Part shown: one piece after another, positions 6,670 to 13,774 of the stretch
How the letters are laid out: each line of letters opens with the position of its first letter
How positions within the stretch are numbered: position 1 is the stretch's first letter
Assembly (NCBI GenBank): GCA_035569235.1
Contig: DATMND010000122.1
Span: 1-15,829 of the forward strand
DNA: 15,829 bases
Direction of reading: 5' to 3'
From: JAMXLO01 sp035569235
Lineage (GTDB): Bacteria; Pseudomonadota; Alphaproteobacteria; Acetobacterales; Acetobacteraceae
Program-made: the position numbers and the translations under genes
Notes under the pieces: model-generated
Seen by the model: the letters and a program-made list of their open reading frames with translations, nothing else
What the model was told of the DNA's origin: nothing
Database searches by the model: none

Positions 6670-7191
6670 ATGCCAAACATCCTTCCGACGTTCCGAACGG
6701 CAAGGCTTGTCGTCCGCCCACGGACGATTGATGACCTGGAAGCATGCCTTGAGATGGACCGCGATCCCGAGGTGACGAAGTTCATTGCGGGACCTTGGTC
6801 CGATCCTGCCGCGCACCGTGTGTTCGTCCAGATGCGTATGCGACACCCTTATCCCAAGGGTATGGGATACTGGGCCGTTGTGGACCCACAAGGATTCGTA
6901 GGATGGGTACTGCTCGCGCCACTCGACCTACATGGGCCAGAGATAGAAATCGGATGGCGGCTGGTGCGCTCTGCGTGGCGTCGCGGCTACGCAACGGAAG
7001 CGGCACGGCCATTGCTGGATTACGCATTGAATACGCTACGGCTGCGGCATGCGATTGCGGACATTGATCCAGAGAATGTGGCCTCTATCGGCGTGGCGCG
7101 GAAACTAGGCTTCACTATCGCCGGACACACGATGTACCGCGACAGACAAGTCACACGCTACATCATCGGGCGGACTGACGACACCGAATGA
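6670..7191 (+). CDS. GNAT family N-acetyltransferase (RimJ/RimL-like)
   Basis: A 173-residue cytosolic acetyl-CoA-dependent acyltransferase of the RimJ/RimL-like branch, which acetylates protein N-termini or small amines; the substrate here is unknown. The family start TARLVVRPRTIDDLEAC is at about residues 10-26. The acetyl-CoA pyrophosphate loop is WRRGYATEAARPLLDYAL around 103-120 (W103-R104-R105-G106-Y107-A108), followed by the typical DPENVASIGVARKLGF, where the residues after Asn contact the cofactor. Length is normal and the domain complete. The ATG at 6670 has GAGG five bases upstream. It stands in the lower-GC block after xerD; one 60-base line within it (7021-7080) is 50% GC by hand count, against about 70% in core genes of this window. 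The stop touches an ATG at 7188 in the next gene's frame, but that gene probably starts at 7278. Confidence 0.9.
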   Translation: MPNILPTFRTARLVVRPRTIDDLEACLEMDRDPEVTKFIAGPWSDPAAHRVFVQMRMRHPYPKGMGYWAVVDPQGFVGWVLLAPLDLHGPEIEIGWRLVRSAWRRGYATEAARPLLDYALNTLRLRHAIADIDPENVASIGVARKLGFTIAGHTMYRDRQVTRYIIGRTDDTE

Positions 7192-7266
7192 CCCTGTACC
7201 CTCATCATGTTGGGAACCGATCCGCTGTGGCCGCACTACCGTCCCGCAGGAGCCGCCCTGCGCGTT

Positions 7267-7271
7267 GGAGG
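7267..7271 (+). promoter_or_regulatory. Ribosome binding site GGAGG that sets the GTG start at 7278
   Basis: GGAGG ends six bases before an in-frame GTG at 7278. Starting there puts a complete lipoprotein signal peptide at the very N-terminus, whereas the in-frame ATG at 7188 would add 30 basic residues before it. Confidence 0.7.
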
Positions 7272-7277
7272 AAATTC

Positions 7278-7694
7278 GTGCGGATCACCGCCCGACCGAT
7301 ATTGGTCATCGTTCTTGCCGCCTGCTCCGCCAACCCCCGAGGCACGACCCAGCAACCTGCGACACCGACTGACAATGGCGAGACCATCACGATCCGGCTA
7401 TCAAACTTTGCCTTTGACCCTGAACAGATACGACTGAAGGCAGGCGTGCCAATCCGGCTGCGCCTCGTCAACGAAAGCGACGGCGGACACAATTTTAGTG
7501 CTCCCGCCTTCTTCGCCGCGAGCAGCTTCCTACCCGGTTTGTCGGTTCCACCGAACGGTACGGTGGAAGTCGGGTCACACCAGACGGTGGAGATCGCCTT
7601 GGTGCCTGGAACGCCGGCAGCATATCCGATCGAATGTACACATTTCCTTCACAGTGTCTTTGGCATGAACGGTACGCTGGAGGTGATGCCATAG
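7278..7694 (+). CDS. Cupredoxin-domain lipoprotein (probable type I copper protein)
   Basis: A 138-residue exported lipoprotein with a plastocyanin/azurin-like fold, likely an electron carrier or copper-binding protein in the periplasm. The signal peptide is short: two basic residues, a hydrophobic stretch ending VIVLAAC, with the lipobox Cys at C16. A Thr/Pro-rich linker runs to about residue 34, then the cupredoxin domain TITIRLSNFAFDPEQIRLKAG. The four expected copper ligands can be picked out: H71 (GGHNF), C120, H125 and M130 (CTHFLHSVFGM), so it can probably form a blue-copper site. The C-terminal GTLEV is typical of the family. It follows the acetyltransferase gene by 86 bases on the same strand and may share its transcript. 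No cytochrome or oxidase partner lies nearby. A longer start at 7188 is possible but less likely. Confidence 0.83.
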   Translation: MRITARPILVIVLAACSANPRGTTQQPATPTDNGETITIRLSNFAFDPEQIRLKAGVPIRLRLVNESDGGHNFSAPAFFAASSFLPGLSVPPNGTVEVGSHQTVEIALVPGTPAAYPIECTHFLHSVFGMNGTLEVMP

Positions 7695-7998
7695 CTTACT
7701 GCTTGGCAGACGAATGAGGATTTCATGTTGTGCCCACGGTGGAAGGTCGGGCCACCCGCATGATCAGAAACAAAAGCGACAATTGACGGCGGGCGTCATA
7801 TTGTGGAATCGTAACAATCAATCGCGCAAATTACCCCTGACAACAGGACCGAGGAAGTGTCCTGTTCGGTGACGGTCGCCCTACAACTATTCAGAACTTG
7901 GCACAACACAGCCGAACATCAAGTTCCTGCGACAAGGCTTTCCTTGGCGACGTACCGGCTATGTTGTGCGGAAGGCTTCAAAAAACAGGGAGACCATA
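7695..7998. other. Leader/intergenic region before the MFS transporter
   Basis: The 304 bases are markedly AT-richer than core genes here (7801-7860 is 47% GC by hand count), as expected for a promoter region. A TTGACG hexamer at 7783-7788 could be a -35 box, but no good -10 box sits at 16-18 bases. The region holds a perfect 8-base inverted repeat at 7842-7866 and a small ATTGT/ACAAT pair around 7800-7818. No coding sequence recognised. Confidence 0.45.
7842..7866. promoter_or_regulatory. Perfect inverted repeat, possible operator upstream of the MFS gene
   Basis: AACAGGAC at 7842-7849 and GTCCTGTT at 7859-7866 are exact reverse complements separated by nine bases, about 130 bases before the transporter start. 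The 17-base centre-to-centre spacing would suit a dimeric regulator such as a GntR- or LysR-type protein. No regulator gene is adjacent and a transcript hairpin is an alternative. Confidence 0.4.
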
Positions 7999-9273
7999 AT
8001 GGCCGCAACAGCGATCACGACAATTCCGTGGTGGAAGGAGCCTACCAAGGAGCAATGGCATGCCTGGGTCGCAGCATGGCTCGGCTGGACGCTGGATGCG
8101 TTCGATTTCACGATATTTCTGCTGATAATGCTGCCGATCTCGCAGGAGTTCCACGTACCACTGGCGGCGGTCACGGCGGTGTTCACGTTGACGCTGTGGA
8201 TGCGATTGGTCGGCGCAACCGCCTCTGGCTGGTTGGCTGACCGGATCGGGCGCAAGAAGCCGCTGATGCTCTCGATCGCGTGGTATTCGGTGTGCAACCT
8301 GCTCGCCGGCCTATCGCCGAGCTTTTGGTTCTTGTTTTTGTTCCGCGCATTGCTGGGTATCGGCATGGGCGCCGAATGGCCGGTCGGTGCCGCACTGGCG
8401 ATGGAGACGTGGCCACAGCGGTCGCGCGGATTTATGGCTGGTGTGCTGCAAGCGTCATGGGGGCTTGGTGCTCTGTTGTCGAGCCTCGCCTATGCGCTGC
8501 TGTACGATGCGATCGGTTGGCGCGGCCTGCTGATCATCGGTGTCTTGCCAGCGTTGCTGGTCGTCTACATCCGCCGCTACGTGAAAGAACCCGAAGTCTG
8601 GGTGAGGAATCGTGCGATTCAGCGCGAGCAGCACCGCGAAGTTCATACCCCATTGCTGAGCATCTTCAAGCGAGGTCTACTCGGCAACACGATGAATGCA
8701 TGCTGGTGGATGGCGAGCGGGTTCGTTATAGGCTACTCGATCGGCGGCATGTTCCCAACCCATCTTCAAAAGGATTTGGGCCTTAGCCCCGGTCTGGTTG
8801 CTCTACCGATCATGTTGCAGAGCCTGCTGTTCTTCGTCTCCGGCTTCATTTGGGGTTGGGTATCGGATCGCATCGGACGGCGTTGGTCGATGATCCTGCC
8901 GGCGTTGATCGGGCTGCCGCTGACGCCGCTCTATCTGTTCACACAGGACTATACCACGATCGTGGTATTCTTCGCGCTCCAGGGTCTGTTTGCGGCTGGC
9001 GGCATATACGGTCAAAACCCGAGCTACCTCGCCGAACGCTTCCCAACCGAGGTGCGGGCCACCGCGAGCGGCTTCTGTTACCATCAGGGAGCGATCTTTG
9101 GTGGCCTTACCGCGCCGATCATCACGCTTCTTGCAGTCAACTGGCAACTTGGCTTCGCGATCCCCATGGCGATCGGCACGATGGTCGGCCTGGTGAGCTT
9201 CATCGTGGCCTTGGCACTCGGTCCTGAAACACGCGGGAAGGAATTGACCGCCGATTTGGTGGTCGCTGGATGA
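7999..9273 (+). CDS. MFS transporter, sialate/lactate:H+ symporter-like
   Basis: A 424-residue inner-membrane carrier with 12 predicted helices, probably a proton symporter for a small organic acid (lactate, pyruvate, sialate or an aromatic acid). Near the start of helix 1 the acidic signature reads LGWTLDAFDF (D33 and D36), characteristic of these acid symporters. The MFS loop motif is GWLADRIGRKK (77-87) and its repeat in the second half is GWVSDRIGRR (from 286). The helix 4-5 region has RALLGIGMGAEWPVGAAL, also typical. The central cytoplasmic loop is highly charged (about 195-215). Start: ATG 7999 has AGGGAG six bases upstream; an in-frame GTG at 7966 is less well placed. It is likely transcribed alone, with a strong hairpin eight bases after the stop. 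The substrate cannot be read from sequence, and the downstream oxidoreductase is not an obvious partner. Confidence 0.9.
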   Translation: MAATAITTIPWWKEPTKEQWHAWVAAWLGWTLDAFDFTIFLLIMLPISQEFHVPLAAVTAVFTLTLWMRLVGATASGWLADRIGRKKPLMLSIAWYSVCNLLAGLSPSFWFLFLFRALLGIGMGAEWPVGAALAMETWPQRSRGFMAGVLQASWGLGALLSSLAYALLYDAIGWRGLLIIGVLPALLVVYIRRYVKEPEVWVRNRAIQREQHREVHTPLLSIFKRGLLGNTMNACWWMASGFVIGYSIGGMFPTHLQKDLGLSPGLVALPIMLQSLLFFVSGFIWGWVSDRIGRRWSMILPALIGLPLTPLYLFTQDYTTIVVFFALQGLFAAGGIYGQNPSYLAERFPTEVRATASGFCYHQGAIFGGLTAPIITLLAVNWQLGFAIPMAIGTMVGLVSFIVALALGPETRGKELTADLVVAG

Positions 9274-9280
9274 CCGCGGC

Positions 9281-9310
9281 GGGATACAGAGCGGCGTTGC
9301 TCTGTATCCC
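9281..9310 (+). terminator. Hairpin downstream of the MFS gene
   Basis: A perfect 12-base stem (9281-9292 with 9299-9310) and a six-base loop begins eight bases after the transporter stop codon. No U-run follows, so this is a terminator-like or 3'-stabilising hairpin rather than a textbook intrinsic terminator. Confidence 0.65.
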
Positions 9311-9596
9311 ATCGTCGCAGTGCCCGAGACATTCGGCCGAACCTCGCGGACGACCAAACGCCGGGCGTCGAAATCACTGACATCGGTCTCGCACATCTGT
9401 GCAGCGCTGCCTCTTACTGCGATGGGTGCGCGTGTGCCGCTGGCAACGAGGGACGGTGCCAAGACCAGCGCTTCGTTTGGTTGCTGAGATCGATCTGCGC
9501 TGCTTTTCGAGTATTACCGAGCCGACTGGTTTACCGAGACCGATGGGACAAGCATTGTGGTGTCCGGGCTGTCCATCGCTTGATGCGAGGTGAATG
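9311..9596. other. Intergenic region before the FAD oxidoreductase, no gene recognised
   Basis: About 286 bases between the transporter hairpin and the oxidoreductase start. Short open frames exist on both strands, but none gives a recognisable protein and none has a good ribosome site. It should contain the promoter of the next gene; I could not identify the boxes. Possible decayed coding sequence, not provable from here. Confidence 0.4.
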
Positions 9597-11261
9597 ATGC
9601 ACGACGTTGTCATCATCGGCGGCGGGCACAACGGCCTTGTCTGCTCCGCCTATTTGGCAATGGCGGGCCTCAAGGTCGTCGTGCTCGATCAGCGTTCCGT
9701 CGTCGGAGGCGCCGCTGTCACCGAGGAGTTCAGCCCGGGTTTCTCCAATTCAATCGCATCTTACACCGTCTCTCTATTGAACCCAAAGGTCATCCGTGAC
9801 CTCAATCTCGGCGCCCACGGGCTGCGTATCGTCGAGCGTCCGATCGCTAACTTTCTGCCCCTGGATGATGGACGTTACCTGAAGGTCGGGGGTGGTCAAA
9901 CGAAACGCGAGGTCGCGAAATTTTCGGCGCGCGATGCAGATCGTCTGGACGATTATCAAACGCGCCTGGCGGCGGTCGCCGATGTATTGCGCGCCGCCGT
10001 CCTCGAGACACCGCCGAATGCCGTCGAGGGAGTCCCATTTACTGCAATCGCCGAACTGTTCAAGCTTGGCAGGTTGGGCAACAGAATTCGAGCACTCGGA
10101 CTCGATCTGCAGCGTGACCTTCTCGATCTTTTCACGGCATCGGCCGGCGATTTCCTCGACAACTGGTTCGAAAGCACCCCGATCAAGGCCGCATTCGGCT
10201 TCGACAGCATCGTCGGCAATTACGCGAGCCCATACGCCATGGGCTCCGCCTATGTTCTGCTGCACCATAACTTCGGCGAGGTTAACGGCCAGAAAGGTGT
10301 CTGGGGCCATGCTATCGGCGGTATGGGTGCCATCACCCAAGCCATGGCGAAATCCGCCATCACCCACGGCGCGGATATCAGGCTTTCGACGCGGGTGCGC
10401 CGGGTCATTGTAGAAAATGGCCGCGCCGTCGGCGTCGAGACAGACAAGGGTGAGACAGTCCGTGCAACGGCCGTCGCCGCCGGGATCAATCCCAGGCTTC
10501 TCTACCTCGACTTGGTAGATTCGGGAGCCTTGCCCGAGCGATTTCGGCGGCGGATGGAAACCTGGCGCTGTGGCTCGGGCACGTTCCGTATGAATGTCGC
10601 GCTCTCAGAATTGCCAGACTTCACCGCTCTCCCCGGAGTGACATACGCCGAGCACCATGCCTCGGGCATCATCATCGCCCCAAGTCTCGCCTACATGGAG
10701 CGCGCCTATTTCGATGCGCGCTCTATCGGGTGGTCGCGCAACCCAATCGTGGAATTGGTCATTCCCACAACGCTCGACGACACGCTCGCACCACGCGGAC
10801 AGCATGTCGCGAGCCTGTTCTGCCAGCACGTCGCGCCGCAACTGCCCGACGGTTCGTCGTGGGACGACCATCGCGAAACCGTCGCCGATCTCATGATCGA
10901 GACGGTCAATAATTATGCGCCGAATTTCCGCCGCTCGGTGCTGGCGCGCCAAATCTTGTCGCCTCTCGACCTCGAAAGGACATTCGGCCTCATTGGCGGG
11001 GATATATTCCACGGATCGCTTGATCTCAGGCAACTCTTCTCGGCGCGTCCGATGTTGGGCCACGCGGATTATCGTGGTCCGATCGAGGGTCTCTATTTAT
11101 GCGGCTCGGGTGGTCATCCGGGAGGCGGTGTCACGGGCGCGCCCGGCCACAATGCCGCTCGCGAAATCCTGCGCGACTTCAGGCACGGGCGCGCCGGCGG
11201 GGCGCGATTGCGCGGCTTTCGTATATCGAGATCAAGGGCTTGGCCGCCACGGACTGGGTGA
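9597..11261 (+). CDS. FAD-dependent oxidoreductase, phytoene desaturase/PYROXD2-like
   Basis: A 554-residue flavoprotein of the broad phytoene dehydrogenase-like (CrtI/amine oxidase) superfamily, closest in feel to the bacterial relatives of eukaryotic PYROXD2; the substrate is unknown. The N-terminal Rossmann dinucleotide fold reads VVIIGGGHNGL with G8-x-G10-x2-G13 and ends in D31 of the second strand (VVVLDQR). A second FAD-contacting block near the C-terminus reads LYLCGSGGHPGGGVTGAPGHNAA (from about residue 500). The middle has GVWGHAIGGMGAITQAMA, which in this family lines the flavin. Two ATGs (9594, 9597) are adjacent; the second has better spacing from GAGG at 9587-9590. The C-terminal twenty or so residues after GHNAAREILRDF are Arg/Gly-rich and run past where relatives usually end. 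No carotenoid genes are nearby, so carotenoid synthesis is unlikely. Lower GC than core genes. Confidence 0.88.
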   Translation: MHDVVIIGGGHNGLVCSAYLAMAGLKVVVLDQRSVVGGAAVTEEFSPGFSNSIASYTVSLLNPKVIRDLNLGAHGLRIVERPIANFLPLDDGRYLKVGGGQTKREVAKFSARDADRLDDYQTRLAAVADVLRAAVLETPPNAVEGVPFTAIAELFKLGRLGNRIRALGLDLQRDLLDLFTASAGDFLDNWFESTPIKAAFGFDSIVGNYASPYAMGSAYVLLHHNFGEVNGQKGVWGHAIGGMGAITQAMAKSAITHGADIRLSTRVRRVIVENGRAVGVETDKGETVRATAVAAGINPRLLYLDLVDSGALPERFRRRMETWRCGSGTFRMNVALSELPDFTALPGVTYAEHHASGIIIAPSLAYMERAYFDARSIGWSRNPIVELVIPTTLDDTLAPRGQHVASLFCQHVAPQLPDGSSWDDHRETVADLMIETVNNYAPNFRRSVLARQILSPLDLERTFGLIGGDIFHGSLDLRQLFSARPMLGHADYRGPIEGLYLCGSGGHPGGGVTGAPGHNAAREILRDFRHGRAGGARLRGFRISRSRAWPPRTG

Positions 11262-11508
11262 TCCCCGTGATGATACCAATTGCAGCTCTCAAGTTCATTG
11301 CACATGAGGACATCTTCTACCGCTGGTCCCGCTCGGAACGCATACGTTGCGGGGTATCGCGTCTCCTTGCGCCGTCTGTACCGTGCCGGAGGATTTAGCC
11401 GATAGGCCGCCAGCAGGTATAAGCTCCCCTTGGTGTGCGACACTGGCCTTGACGCGCGCCAGGGAGCGCAGAACCCGGGTGGATGGAACGCAAAAACGCG
11501 ACGAACGG
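11262..11508. other. Intergenic region between the FAD oxidoreductase and the Cys/His protein
   Basis: The 247 bases hold no recognisable gene, repeat or insertion-sequence end. The frame of the next gene stays open upstream to 11347, but the translation there has no domain-like pattern. GC rises from the accessory block into the core-like region across this stretch. Confidence 0.4.
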
Positions 11509-11886
11509 ATGCTTGAGCGGGCACGCAAGAGACTGAGCAAGAAAGCCAAGCGAGGACTTCGTGGCTGGCCGCTCGCCACCGTCGCGTTCTATGGCCCGAA
11601 TGATACCATGGCCACCAAGCTCGCGGTCGGCATTGTGCCGTCCGAGGGTGCCGAGGCTACAGACCTTCGGCGTTGGTTTTCCCAGGAGGCCGACATTCGC
11701 GGCGACAATCGTGTTGCGGAAGAAGTGCTGGTGTTCATCGAGGCGGCCGGTGCCAAATCGGTGGTGATGACCGATGGAATAATTGGCTGCCCACATGAAG
11801 AGGGCATCGACTACGAAGGTGCGACCTGTCCCGCTTGTCCTTTCTGGGCCGGGCGCGACCGCTGGACCGGCAAGCGCCTGCACTAG
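11509..11886 (+). CDS. Conserved small protein with a Cys/His cluster, function unknown
   Basis: A 125-residue protein I recognise only as a conserved hypothetical of proteobacteria, with no known function. It opens with a very basic segment (LERARKRLSKKAKRGLRGW), then a compact alpha/beta region (ATVAFYGPND, TKLAVGIVPSEGAEATDL, AEEVLVFIEAAGAKSVVMTDG). The C-terminal third contains GCPHEEGIDYEG and CPACPFWAGRDRWTG. C94, H96, C107 and C110 are spaced as a possible metal site (C-x-H-x10-C-x2-C), resembling a zinc-binding loop. Start is uncertain: ATG 11509 lacks a clear ribosome site. An in-frame GTG at 11479 has AGGGAG twelve bases upstream and would add ten residues. It converges on clpS with only 26 bases between the stops. 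The basic N-terminus suggests nucleic-acid contact (inference). Confidence 0.72.
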   Translation: MLERARKRLSKKAKRGLRGWPLATVAFYGPNDTMATKLAVGIVPSEGAEATDLRRWFSQEADIRGDNRVAEEVLVFIEAAGAKSVVMTDGIIGCPHEEGIDYEGATCPACPFWAGRDRWTGKRLH

Positions 11887-11912
11887 CACCGTCAGAGGCG
11901 CACTCCTGGAAC

Positions 11913-12218
11913 CTATTCTTCCGGCTCCGTCGCGAACAACAGGGGATAGCCCTTGCGGCGGCCCGCGTCCGTCGCGTTCGTTGCCTTGGCTTCCGCTACA
12001 TCCTTCGTGTACACGGCAACGACACACGCGCCGCGCCGATGCGCCGTGATCATCACCCGCAGGGCCTGAGCTTCGCTCATACGGAATTCCGACTTCAGAA
12101 CCGTGACAACGAACTCGCGGGGTGTGAAGTCGTCATTGAACAGGATGACTTTATGCAGGCGAGGCCGTTCGACCTTTGTCTCATCCTTGATCTTGGGTTT
12201 GGTGATGGTGTCAGTCAT
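11913..12218 (-). CDS. clpS: ATP-dependent Clp protease adaptor ClpS (ClpS2-like)
   Basis: A 101-residue cytosolic adaptor that delivers N-degron proteins to ClpAP. After a polar, charged tail of about 20 residues (the flexible extension that engages ClpA), the core reads VILFNDDFTPREFVVTVLKSEF. N28, D29 and H60 (TAHRRG) are the residues that hold the substrate's N-terminal amino group. At the gatekeeper position, where classical ClpS has Met (TPMEFV), this one has R34. The ending GYPLLFATEPEE also matches the second alphaproteobacterial paralogue, ClpS2, rather than ClpS1. ClpS2 is reported to have narrower N-degron specificity; that is from the family, not visible here. clpA is not adjacent. 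The start at 12218 is the natural one, though its ribosome site is weak. Convergent with the Cys/His protein; divergent from the hydrolase operon. Confidence 0.93.
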   Translation of the reverse strand: MTDTITKPKIKDETKVERPRLHKVILFNDDFTPREFVVTVLKSEFRMSEAQALRVMITAHRRGACVVAVYTKDVAEAKATNATDAGRRKGYPLLFATEPEE

Positions 12219-12544
12219 GGGTGCATCGCTTTCATGGGGTGCGGATCGTGTGCGAGCGCCTGCACGATAATCGTGTCGATGATTTGAGCATAGGGTTGAC
12301 GCCGCTGCTCCCTGGGGATTGGAACAGCTTCCAGGCAAGTTGAACCATGCCTTTGGTGAGTGAGTCAGATCTCGCGCTCCCGGCGGGAAAACGCTCCGAT
12401 CAGTTCGCCGATGATCCCATAGTCCGCCGATCGTCCCCGGCGGCGCCGTTGCTCCGGCGTCCCTGGATTGACCCGCACCCTTTCCGTCCGACAGGCTTAC
12501 CGCGGGTTCCGGGAATGAACGCCAGCGGAACCGGGAGGAGCGCA
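12219..12544. other. Divergent promoter region between clpS and the hydrolase operon
   Basis: The 326 bases should carry promoters for both clpS (minus) and the two-gene operon (plus). I see a 13-base palindrome CACGATAATCGTG at 12263-12275, 45 bases upstream of clpS, and a short TGGAA/TTCCA pair near 12320-12333. No coding sequence; the in-frame extension of the hydrolase back to 12347 has no domain content. Ends in a strong GGAGGAG ribosome site at 12534-12540. Confidence 0.5.
12263..12275. repeat. 13-base palindrome upstream of clpS
   Basis: CACGAT and ATCGTG flank a single A. It lies in the clpS leader, where a small operator or transcript hairpin is possible. A palindrome this short can occur by chance in GC-rich DNA. 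Confidence 0.25.
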
Positions 12545-13774
12545 ATGACCGGAACCACGCCACACAAACACGCTTTGCCTCGCGCGGAGCCGGAAGCGGT
12601 CGGCATGTCGTCTGCGAGGCTCGCCCGCATCGTCCCCGCGCTGAACGCCGAGATCGAAAGGGGCCAGTTGCCCGGCGCGGTCGTCGCGGTCGCCCGGCAT
12701 GGACGCCTGGTCTTCCACGAAGCCGTTGGCCATCTCGGTCCGGACCGACGTGCCCCGATGCCGCTCGATGCGCTGTTTGCCATCGCCTCCATGACCAAGC
12801 CCGTCACCGGCGTGGCCGCGCTGTTGCTGTGGGAGAAAGGGCGCCTCGGGCTGGCCGATCCGATCGAGCAATTTCTGCCGCAACTCGGCGACCGGCGCGT
12901 CGCGCTGCTGAATGAGCGCGTCCTCGCCGGAAAGGGGCCAATCGAGACGCTGCCCGCTGAACGATCGATCACGATGCTGGACCTAATGCGTCATACCTCC
13001 GGGTTGACCTATGGAGGACGCGGCACGACGGCGGTGCATCGGCTCTATCCCGATTCTTCCAACGTCGCGGGCGCCACCCTCGATAGCGCGGCCTTCCTTG
13101 ACCGGCTCGCGTCCGCGCCGCTGCTGTATCAACCCGGCACCGTCTGGGACTACGGGCTTTCCATCGACGTCATCGGCCTGGTCGTGGAGGCGATCTCCGG
13201 CCAGAGCCTCGGCGCGTTCCTGGAACAGCGGCTGTTCCGCCCGCTCGGCATGGTGGACACCAGTTTTCAGGTGCCGCCCGACAAGGTGGCGCGCCTCGCT
13301 CGCCCTCTGCCGCGCGATCCCGATACAGGTGCGCCGCAGTCGGTGCCGGATCGTGCCCAGGCGCTGCGTTTCGAATGCGGCGGCGGCGGACTGGCTTCGA
13401 CCGCGCTCGATTACCTCCGCTTCGCGCAAATGCTGCTGGGCGGCGGCGTGCTTGACGAAACCCGCATCCTGGGGCGCAAGACCGTGGAGGCAATGCGGAC
13501 CAACCGCATGACGCCGGACATCGAGAACCGGATTGCCGCTCTCGATCCAAATTCGGACGGTTACGATTTTGGCCTGACGGTCGCGGTGCGCGCGCGGGCC
13601 AGCACGCTGATGGGCAGTCCGGGCGAGTTCTACTGGAATGGCGCCTACGGGACACTCTGGTGGGCCGATCCTGTGGAGGACCTTGCGGTGGTCTTCATGG
13701 CCCAGGTGCCGGGGGAACAGCGACGGCGCTTCCGGCCGCTCATCAACTCGCTGGTTTACCAGGCACTGACATGA
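12545..13774 (+). CDS. Serine hydrolase of the class C beta-lactamase fold (esterase-like)
   Basis: A 409-residue enzyme of the beta-lactamase/transpeptidase-like family (PF00144 type), a group that includes esterases, lactonases and D-amino-acid peptidases as well as true class C beta-lactamases. The nucleophile motif is S82-M83-T84-K85. The second motif reads Y203-G204-L205-S206 (class C lactamases have Y-x-N), and the third-motif region reads W364-N365-G366 in YWNGAYGTLWW where classical enzymes have K-T-G. This pattern is usual for the esterase-like members, so antibiotic resistance is not indicated. No signal peptide is visible, so it is probably cytosolic. GGAGGAG at 12534-12540 precedes the ATG at 12545; an upstream ATG at 12515 is in frame but has no such site. 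Its stop overlaps the start of the next gene by four bases, so the two are translationally coupled. Confidence 0.9.
   Translation: MTGTTPHKHALPRAEPEAVGMSSARLARIVPALNAEIERGQLPGAVVAVARHGRLVFHEAVGHLGPDRRAPMPLDALFAIASMTKPVTGVAALLLWEKGRLGLADPIEQFLPQLGDRRVALLNERVLAGKGPIETLPAERSITMLDLMRHTSGLTYGGRGTTAVHRLYPDSSNVAGATLDSAAFLDRLASAPLLYQPGTVWDYGLSIDVIGLVVEAISGQSLGAFLEQRLFRPLGMVDTSFQVPPDKVARLARPLPRDPDTGAPQSVPDRAQALRFECGGGGLASTALDYLRFAQMLLGGGVLDETRILGRKTVEAMRTNRMTPDIENRIAALDPNSDGYDFGLTVAVRARASTLMGSPGEFYWNGAYGTLWWADPVEDLAVVFMAQVPGEQRRRFRPLINSLVYQALT

Noticed and set aside
8803..9462. 219-residue minus-strand open frame
   Set aside because: It is antisense to the MFS gene for most of its length, and its translation is rich in Arg/Asp/His without domain patterns; GC-rich codon shadow.
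10605..11063. 152-residue minus-strand open frame inside the FAD oxidoreductase gene
   Set aside because: Shadow of an intact conserved gene on the other strand, with no family resemblance.
11262..11508. Possible insertion-sequence remnant
   Set aside because: No terminal inverted repeats, target duplication or transposase-like residues could be found.
12545..13774. Reading the serine hydrolase as an antibiotic-resistance beta-lactamase
   Set aside because: The second and third motifs are of the esterase-like type, there is no export signal, and the gene is coupled to a catabolic enzyme.
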